Below, one piece after another: positions 1-4,002 of a stretch of 5,471 nt of DNA. The notes beneath the pieces are model-generated. The model did no database searches. It had not been told where the DNA came from and worked only from the letters and a program-made list of their open reading frames with translations. The position numbers and the translations under genes were made by a program. The stretch's first letter is position 1, and every line of letters begins with the position of its first letter. The DNA comes from Chitinophagaceae bacterium (GTDB lineage: Bacteria; Bacteroidota; Bacteroidia; Chitinophagales; Chitinophagaceae): positions 1 through 5,471 of the forward strand of contig CANHUK010000152.1 of assembly GCA_947463755.1 (NCBI GenBank), read 5' to 3'.

Positions 1-556
1 ATGACATCAATCCCGACCGGAGATCATCAAACAATGATTTCAAACCCTGGAATTCTCGCCGAACCAACAAATGATCATGGCTAAATGACGCCATTCCCAT
101 GAGACCGCAAATCCGAACGTTCGGCAACTTCCTGCCTGTATCCGTCGCCATCAACAGCTCCCGGATCTCACCCGCATCCATTCCGAACTTTGTTTCTTCC
201 GATGCGATGTGGACCTGCAGTAGACAATCGATCCGTCGACCTGCACGGGCCGCCTCCTTATCCACGGCTTCCAGCAACCTGAGGCTGTCGATGCCGTGGA
301 TCAGATGGACGAAAGGGGCAATGAATCTGACCTTGTTGCGCTGCAGGTGACCGATGAAATGCCATCGGATATCTGCCGGCAGCTGGGGGTGCTTGCCGGC
401 AAGTTCCTGGACATAATTCTCTCCGAAATCCCGCTGACCCATCGCATAGAGTGCTTCGATATCTGAAACAGGCTTGGTCTTGGAAACAGCCACCAGTGTA
501 ACATGCTGAGACCCCAGCCGGGCAGAAATACGTTCATAAGCTACTGTGTCAACCAT
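1..556 (-). CDS. yggS: YggS/PROSC-family PLP homeostasis protein, C-terminus missing (partial)
   Basis: This family binds pyridoxal 5'-phosphate on a single alanine-racemase-like barrel, has no known enzymatic turnover, and buffers PLP and amino/keto acid pools in the cytosol. Reading from 556 leftward, 185 codons are open to the window edge. Family motifs appear in order: LVAVSK with the PLP-binding Lys at residue 26, FGENYVQEL, WHFIGHLQRNK, HGIDS, QVHIASEETKFG and ICGLMGMASF. Full-length members are about 220-235 residues, so roughly 40 C-terminal residues (SMGMS and GST/IFG region) lie outside. The ATG at 556 is the first possible start, because an in-frame TAA lies four codons upstream. 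No Shine-Dalgarno sequence or TAnnTTTG box is visible in the 43-base gap to the upstream acyl-CoA dehydrogenase, so the two are probably one operon. The family call is from recalled motifs and is secure. Confidence 0.95.
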   Translation of the reverse strand, partial: MVDTVAYERISARLGSQHVTLVAVSKTKPVSDIEALYAMGQRDFGENYVQELAGKHPQLPADIRWHFIGHLQRNKVRFIAPFVHLIHGIDSLRLLEAVDKEAARAGRRIDCLLQVHIASEETKFGMDAGEIRELLMATDTGRKLPNVRICGLMGMASFSHDHLLVRREFQGLKSLFDDLRSGLMS

Positions 557-599
557 GTCCGGGCATTATTTTGGAGGGCAATGATACGTAGAATGGAGG

Positions 600-1754
600 T
601 CATTTGAGTATGGAGCGCCCGATCACGAGGCGCTGGACCTCGCTGGTACCCTCATAGATCTGTGTGATCTTGGCATCCCGCATCAGTCGCTCCACATGGT
701 ACTCCTTCACATATCCATATCCTCCGTGGATCTGTACTGCTTCCGTCGTCACCCACATGGCGGTTTCCGAAGCAAATACCTTGGCCATGGAAGAGCTGGT
801 GGCATAGTCCAAATGCTGATCCTTTTCCCAGGCAGACTTCATGCATAGCATCCGGGCTGCTTCGATCCGGGTGGCCATATCTGCCAATTTGAACTGGATC
901 GCCTGATGCTCGGAGATCGGCCGACCGAAGGCTTTTCGTTCCCGCGCATAGGCCAGACTTAGCTCGTAGGCTCCGCTCGCGATGCCAAGTGCCTGCGCAG
1001 CGATGCCGATGCGTCCGCCCGCGAGTGTCTGCATGGCAAAACTAAAACCAAAGCCATCTGCTCCGATGCGCTGAGACTTCGGAACACGGACATCCTGGAA
1101 GGAGATGCTATGGGTATCGCTGCCCCGGATGCCCATCTTGTTTTCCTTGGTACCCACGGAGATACCAGGACTGTCTTTCTCCACAATAAAAGCGTTGATT
1201 CCCCGGCTACCCTTGGCAGGATCTGTCTGTGCCATAACAAGATAGACAGAGGCGGATGATCCGTTGGTGATCCAGTTCTTTATACCGTTGAGGATGTAGT
1301 GATCGCCCATATCCACTGCAGTGGTTCGTTGGGCGGTGGCGTCGCTTCCCGCCTCGGGTTCGCTGAGCAGGAATGCTCCGATGTACAGGGCCCCATTCTT
1401 CTGTCCGCGCGCCAGCGGCTCCAGGAATCGACGCTTCTGCTCCTCGGTACCATAAGCCTCCAGGCCCCAGTTGACCAGACTGTTATTGACACTCATGCAT
1501 ACACTCACACTCGCATCAACCTTGCTGATCTCCTCCATCGCCAGCACATAACTCACTGTGTCCAGCCCGGCTCCGCCATAGGCCGGATCGGTCATCATAC
1601 CCATGAAACCCAACTCCCCCAGTTTCATGACCTGCTCATGCGCGAAACGCTGATGCTCATCCCGGTCTATCACGCCCGGCAGGCATTCCTGTTTAGCAAA
1701 ATCCCTGGCGGCCTCCCTGATCATCCGATGTTCTTCACTCAGCATGAAATCCAT
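600..1754 (-). CDS. Acyl-CoA dehydrogenase, short-chain/butyryl-CoA type
   Basis: FAD-dependent enzyme that introduces the alpha-beta double bond into acyl-CoA, the first step of beta-oxidation or of branched-chain amino-acid degradation; electrons normally pass to ETF in the cytoplasm. From the chosen start the protein is 384 residues, the usual length. Visible in order: N-terminal helical domain (SEEHRMIREAARDFA), the FAD/substrate motif GAFLLSEPEAGSDA, the middle beta domain (NGIKNWITNG), the C-terminal helical domain with ERKAFGRPISEHQAIQ, the signature QIHGGYGYVKEYHVERLMRD, and IYEGTSEVQRLVI. The Glu of YEGTSE falls at residue 368, the classical catalytic-base position of short-chain enzymes. 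The frame is open to 1838, but ATG 1754 gives the family N-terminus (MDFMLSEEH), and the proposed promoter at 1774-1781 excludes starts at or before 1772; ATG 1760 remains possible. Chain-length specificity cannot be read from sequence alone. Confidence 0.96.
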   Translation of the reverse strand: MDFMLSEEHRMIREAARDFAKQECLPGVIDRDEHQRFAHEQVMKLGELGFMGMMTDPAYGGAGLDTVSYVLAMEEISKVDASVSVCMSVNNSLVNWGLEAYGTEEQKRRFLEPLARGQKNGALYIGAFLLSEPEAGSDATAQRTTAVDMGDHYILNGIKNWITNGSSASVYLVMAQTDPAKGSRGINAFIVEKDSPGISVGTKENKMGIRGSDTHSISFQDVRVPKSQRIGADGFGFSFAMQTLAGGRIGIAAQALGIASGAYELSLAYARERKAFGRPISEHQAIQFKLADMATRIEAARMLCMKSAWEKDQHLDYATSSSMAKVFASETAMWVTTEAVQIHGGYGYVKEYHVERLMRDAKITQIYEGTSEVQRLVIGRSILK

Positions 1755-1773
1755 ATGCATGATTTTTCTCATG

Positions 1774-1804
1774 TAAATATAAACCCGATCATCATAAAAA
1801 CTAA
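1774..1804 (-). promoter_or_regulatory. Possible promoter of the acyl-CoA dehydrogenase-yggS operon
   Basis: Reading the minus strand, TATATTTA (1781-1774) differs from the Bacteroidota -7 box TAnnTTTG only at the last base. A -33-like TTAG (1804-1801, consensus TTTG/TTG) lies 19 bases upstream, the same spacing as in the better ompA promoter. Transcription would begin about 1769, leaving a leader of roughly 15 bases before ATG 1754. Both boxes are imperfect, so this is an inference. Confidence 0.4.
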
Positions 1805-1814
1805 CATTTGTTAG
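1801..1814 (-). promoter_or_regulatory. 14-base inverted repeat upstream of acyl-CoA dehydrogenase (candidate operator)
   Basis: On the minus strand CTAAC-AAAT-GTTAG is a perfect 5-base inverted repeat around a 4-base spacer, followed directly by TTTTT. It overlaps the proposed -33 region, where a repressor could act. It could instead be a very weak terminator hairpin, but it sits downstream of a much stronger one. No regulator family is assigned. Confidence 0.3.
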
Positions 1815-1839
1815 CATGGTTCGTTCACAACGGGACATG

Positions 1840-1871
1840 AAAAAGCCGGATGTTCAGGCACCCGGCTTTTT
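1840..1871 (-). terminator. Strong intrinsic terminator after the ompA-family pseudogene
   Basis: AAAAAGCCGG (1840-1849) and CCGGCTTTTT (1862-1871) are exact reverse complements, giving a GC-rich stem flanked by A and T runs. In minus-strand RNA the stem extends three pairs inward (GUG with CAU, one G-U wobble), giving 13 pairs and a 6-base loop CCUGAA. In plus-strand RNA the equivalent inner position is an A-C mismatch. It starts 19 bases after the OmpA-frame stop at 1890, so it fits as the end of that gene, although it could act on both strands. Confidence 0.88.
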
Positions 1872-2028
1872 CTCTTATTCATGAGATCGTTAGTGAGACA
1901 CTTTGAATTCCACGCATCGGTCCCAGGCCTGTCCTTCGGCCGACTTGTTGTTACCCGGCAGATGTGACTTGCCGAAACCCCTGACTTTGATTCTCGCGGC
2001 ATCCACCTGCTGTTTGATGATGTATTCC

Positions 2029-2208
2029 TTTGTCGTTATCGCTGTCAGGGCATCCCCAAAAAAGAGGGGATCCCGGAACAGCGGGACAATTGTCCTGCCG
2101 ATCCGGGATCCCATCATTTTCCTTATCCGGACAGCCCAAATACCCGGAGATACCCGCCTGGGAGGGACATGCGTCCCCATTGTCTGGTATTCCGTCTCCG
2201 TGGGTATC
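2029..2208 (-). repeat. Thrombospondin type 3 repeat region of the broken ompA gene
   Basis: In the -1 frame relative to the barrel, three acidic calcium-binding repeats are readable: DTHGDGIPDNGDACP, DKENDGIPDRQDNCP and a truncated GCPDSDNDK. They are linked by the usual xxPGxxxxxGCP spacers (GISGYLGCP, GSPLFWGCP). In this family such repeats join the barrel to the OmpA domain. The third repeat stops where the next conserved residues (GIxD) should be, marking the junction near 2030. Confidence 0.88.
2067..2112. repeat. 46-bp near-perfect palindrome inside the TSP3 repeats
   Basis: The centre is GGACAATTGTCC (2084-2095), a perfect 12-base palindrome. The outer arms GGGATCCCGGA (2067-2077) and TCCGGGATCCC (2102-2112) are exact reverse complements. 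Of the six pairs between, three match. In total 20 of 23 symmetric positions pair, and the whole is centred on one point (2089.5). It lies within the coding sequence for DGIPDRQDNCPAVPGSP, so it may be partly a by-product of Asp/Pro-rich codons, but the symmetry is much longer than that would need. Confidence 0.9.
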
Positions 2209-2879
2209 TGTCGGTGCCTCGATGAGGACCGCTACCACGGGGTGCGGTTTGGGCTCTTCAGTTACTTCTTTTTCCCAATGCTGGAACCGATGCCGATGCC
2301 ATAGAAGACATGCTTGGTGGCATTTCCGCTGATGGCGAACCGATACTGGCTCTGCAGGGTGACATAGGCTTCGTCGAAGACATTGATGCGCATACCCAAT
2401 CCGACGGGTGCATAGGCGGAGTAATAGACACCCCACTTGGACGCTCCGGCACCGATGGTGATGTACGGGGATACCGCATACTGGTCGGTGAGCAACTTGA
2501 CGTTCAGGTTGACGTCGGTTTCAATGAGGGCCTTGGTGGCGTAGTTGAACATGGCGTTGACACCGGGCCGGGGATATTCCACACCGGCGATACCGGCGCG
2601 CACCATCACATCCAGGTGATCAAGCAGCCCCTGCGTGTAGGTCAGGGCGAAACCCGGGCTCATGCGACGGGCCTTGTTCCAATCGCCCTTCTCCACCACG
2701 GCCGACAGGGACATATTGCTGAGGTCCGCGGCGGTGTTGAAATCATGAAGCGTATAGGATGCACCGACGATCTTACCGGTCCGCTGCTCTTTCTTCAACT
2801 GTGCATAACCGCTCCCCAGGCAAAGGATGGCCAGGGACAAAGCGAACAGTCTTTTCATAATAGATTTTTTTGTATCTCG

Positions 2880-2910
2880 CAAAAATAAAGGGACTATCCT
2901 AAACATCGAA
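2880..2910 (-). promoter_or_regulatory. Promoter of the ompA-family gene
   Basis: Minus-strand TATTTTTG (2887-2880) is an exact match to the Bacteroidota -7 box TAnnTTTG. A -33-like TTCG (2910-2907, one mismatch to TTTG) lies 19 bases upstream. Transcription would start near 2875, giving a leader of about 17 bases before ATG 2858 with no Shine-Dalgarno sequence, which is normal for the phylum. Confidence 0.65.
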
Positions 2911-2923
2911 ATATTTGTTAGCG

Positions 2924-2949
2924 GAGCTGCCGCATACCGGCGACAGCCC
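2924..2949 (-). terminator. Hairpin directly after the RlpA stop (weak terminator or 3' stabiliser)
   Basis: In minus-strand RNA GGGCUGUCGC (2949-2940) pairs with GCGGCAGCUC (2933-2924) over 10 pairs, two of them G-U wobbles, with a 6-base loop CGGUAU. It begins three bases after the stop codon. The following bases are UAACAAAUAUUU rather than a clean U tract, so it may stop transcription poorly or mainly protect the 3' end. It could also act in the upstream region of ompA. Confidence 0.5.
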
Positions 2950-2952
2950 TTT

Positions 2953-3426
2953 TCATGGGTCAGGAGGCGGATGCATGCCCAGGTCTTCGACCCTGACCAT
3001 CACGACACCTAAACCGATGTATCCAAGTTTCCGGGCCGCTGCACTGGAAAGATCCACCAGGCGTGGATTCTTTGGGTGCATACGGTCATTCACCCTGACC
3101 ACCACCTGATTGCCATTGTCGAGCCTCGTCACCCTGATCCATGTTCCAAGGGGCAGGGTATTATGTGCGGCCGTCATCTTTGATTGTCTGAAAATCTCCC
3201 CGCTGGATGTGCGCCTACCCTCGAACTTGTTGGCATAATAACTCGCAATGCCCACCTTGGGCGTGTCCACCATCCGAATAATTGCTGCGGGCGTGTCCAC
3301 TACCGGGAGGGTGTCCCCCCGGAACGGCAGGGTGTCGGTCAGCGTCTGGGAAGTTGCAGGCAGCCCCCCCGTCAGACAGATGAGCACAAGTGTCAGGGCA
3401 TGAAAATAAAACATCATTTCAGGCAT
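2953..3426 (-). CDS. rlpA: RlpA-like secreted protein (double-psi beta-barrel, septal ring lytic transglycosylase family)
   Basis: RlpA proteins cleave peptidoglycan glycan strands, typically denuded strands at the division septum, in the periplasm. From ATG 3426 the protein is 157 residues. An N-terminal signal peptide (FHALTLVLICLTGG) ends near PATSQ; the Cys lacks a proper lipobox, so a lipoprotein is unlikely. A short Thr/Asp/Pro-rich linker precedes the double-psi barrel, which begins at GIASYYANKFEG. Conserved residues are the Glu of TSSGE (residue 77), the Asp of VNDR (114) and the Asp of VDLS (125), matching the acidic positions considered catalytic in this family. There is no SPOR domain, unlike E. 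coli RlpA. The frame is open to a TTG at 3468, but that codon lies within the predicted -7 box, so it cannot be the start; ATG 3417 or 3414 is also possible. Enzymatic activity is inferred from family. Confidence 0.92.
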   Translation of the reverse strand: MPEMMFYFHALTLVLICLTGGLPATSQTLTDTLPFRGDTLPVVDTPAAIIRMVDTPKVGIASYYANKFEGRRTSSGEIFRQSKMTAAHNTLPLGTWIRVTRLDNGNQVVVRVNDRMHPKNPRLVDLSSAAARKLGYIGLGVVMVRVEDLGMHPPPDP

Positions 3427-3465
3427 TTTGAATGGCTTGACGCACCTGACCTCTCGCCCCGTATG

Positions 3466-3496
3466 CAAACGTAAACTACTTGGATCTGTTATTCAA
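3466..3496 (-). promoter_or_regulatory. Promoter of the rlpA-like gene
   Basis: Minus-strand TACGTTTG (3473-3466) matches TAnnTTTG exactly, and TTG (3496-3494) lies 20 bases upstream, within the range seen for Bacteroidota promoters. Transcription would start near 3461, about 35 bases before ATG 3426. It diverges from the small-ORF promoter roughly 90 bases away. Confidence 0.65.
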
Positions 3497-3536
3497 GTGG
3501 AATAAAAAAAGGGTGATTGGAAGTTGTTGTGTCCAC

Positions 3537-3546
3537 GAATCGATTC
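3537..3546. promoter_or_regulatory. GAATCGATTC palindrome between the divergent promoters
   Basis: A perfect 10-base palindrome lies between the rlpA promoter and the small-ORF promoter, a place where an operator could serve both. A 10-base palindrome is common by chance, so position is the only argument. Confidence 0.2.
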
Positions 3547-3586
3547 TACGCCGTTTTTTTCTCCGATTTCAACGTTTTTTTCCCCT

Positions 3587-3615
3587 TTTGTCCCTCCCGG
3601 GCAGTCATAGTTTTG
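3587..3615 (+). promoter_or_regulatory. Promoter of the small plus-strand ORF
   Basis: TAGTTTTG (3608-3615) matches TAnnTTTG exactly and TTTG (3587-3590) lies 17 bases upstream, at the short end of the spacing known for this phylum. Two T7 tracts at 3554-3560 and 3575-3581, 21 bases (two helical turns) apart, precede it and could bend the DNA or act as an UP-like element. Transcription would start at about 3619-3622, very close to the ORF. Confidence 0.65.
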
Positions 3616-3619
3616 TGGC

Positions 3620-3883
3620 ATGTTGTGCATGGATGACTTTGAACCCAAAAATTGGGAGTCCGTGACCTGGCAGATCGTGTCACACACCTATGTCCGGGGA
3701 TTCATGCTGAGCGATTGTGTGCCCCCTCCCTCCTATCTCCAATGGGTGAGTGAGCACCTCAATCTCAACGAGCCGGGGATGGTGCATGTTCAGAATGCCC
3801 GCTCCAATTCCGGGCTGCGGGCCTGGAAGATATCCATACGCCAGGTGAATGACGTTCCTGAACTGGGTGAATCTGCACGATAA
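3620..3883 (+). CDS. Hypothetical small protein, 84-87 residues, in its own transcription unit
   Basis: I do not recognise this protein. It has no signal peptide, membrane segment or metal-binding motif. It has four Trp (residues 12, 17, 42, 69), a central VPPPSYLQWVSEHLNL stretch and a C-terminal basic/amphipathic part (LRAWKISIRQVND), suggesting a small soluble cytosolic domain. Coding support: G or C ends 57 of 87 codons by my count, well above the second-position content, as expected for a gene in this genome; a Bacteroidota promoter precedes it and an intrinsic terminator on the same strand follows 75 bases after the stop. ATG 3620 coincides with the predicted transcription start, so it would be leaderless; ATG 3629 (84 residues) leaves about 9 bases and may be the true start. 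It diverges from rlpA and converges with the glycoside hydrolase. It could instead be a regulatory RNA or the remnant of a longer gene. Confidence 0.6.
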   Translation: MLCMDDFEPKNWESVTWQIVSHTYVRGFMLSDCVPPPSYLQWVSEHLNLNEPGMVHVQNARSNSGLRAWKISIRQVNDVPELGESAR

Positions 3884-4002
3884 AACACTTCACTGCATCA
3901 TATTCCGATCGAGCTGTTGCTAGCCGGACCATGGATCCTTCAGCAGCGGACACACCAAGGGGGGACGTTCCGTGGACGTCTCCTCATTTTTTCGGGGTGA
4001 AC
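3884..4002. other. Convergent intergenic region
   Basis: The 119 bases between the stop of the small ORF and the stop of the glycoside hydrolase hold the plus-strand terminator and nothing else I can support. I found no clear terminator for the minus-strand glycoside hydrolase here; its transcript may read into the antisense of the small unit. Confidence 0.6.
3959..3992 (+). terminator. Intrinsic terminator of the small plus-strand unit
   Basis: GGGGGGACGT (3959-3968) pairs with ACGTCTCCTC (3976-3985) over 10 pairs including two G-U wobbles, with a 7-base loop TCCGTGG, followed by ATTTTTT (3986-3992). Read on the minus strand there is no T run after the stem, so it is oriented to stop plus-strand transcription, before the convergent glycoside hydrolase gene ending at 4003. 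Confidence 0.8.

Larger units (their letters stand above)
1890..2858 (-). pseudogene. OmpA-family outer-membrane protein, broken by a frameshift and an apparent internal deletion
   Basis: The ancestral product would be an outer-membrane beta-barrel with calcium-binding thrombospondin type 3 repeats and a periplasmic OmpA peptidoglycan-binding domain. The start at 2858 gives a signal peptide MKRLFALSLAILCLGSGYA, cleaved before Gln. The barrel runs to GIGIGSSIGKKK and stops at TAA 2262-2264. The reading continues in the -1 frame with an acidic/proline linker and TSP3 repeats (DTHGDGIPD, ENDGIPD, GCPDSDND) to about 2030. A third frame then gives only the end of an OmpA domain (EYIIKQQVDAARIKVRGFGKS, AEGQAWDRCVEFKV) to TAA 1890. 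The domain core (NFxxGxS, GHTDN, LSxxRA) is absent, implying loss of about 200 bases or more. The usual NRRVEF reads DRCVEF. It has its own promoter and terminator. A barrel-only 198-residue product could still be made. Assembly error is possible for the single-base shift, less so for the missing core. Confidence 0.85.

Noticed and set aside
99..350. 83-codon plus-strand ORF opposite yggS
   Set aside because: The minus strand encodes conserved YggS motifs throughout; this ORF has no family features.
301..537. 78-codon minus-strand ORF overlapping yggS
   Set aside because: Wrong frame of yggS; the correct frame starts at 556 and runs without interruption to the window edge.
1299..1814. 171-codon plus-strand ORF opposite the acyl-CoA dehydrogenase
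   Set aside because: It is antisense to a full-length, motif-complete gene, has no recognisable domain and is rich in His/Gln/Thr as expected from reading a gene's complement.
1755..1838. 28-codon N-terminal extension of the acyl-CoA dehydrogenase
   Set aside because: Its sequence is unlike the family, it covers the proposed promoter, and the catalytic Glu number fits only the start at 1754.
2310..2888. 192-codon plus-strand ORF opposite the ompA barrel
   Set aside because: Composition (His, Gly, Asp, Val rich) is that of an antisense shadow; the minus strand has a signal peptide, barrel strands and a promoter.
3493..3687. 64-codon minus-strand ORF across the rlpA upstream region
   Set aside because: It overlaps both divergent promoters and the start of the plus-strand unit, with no domain and a start inside the opposing ORF.
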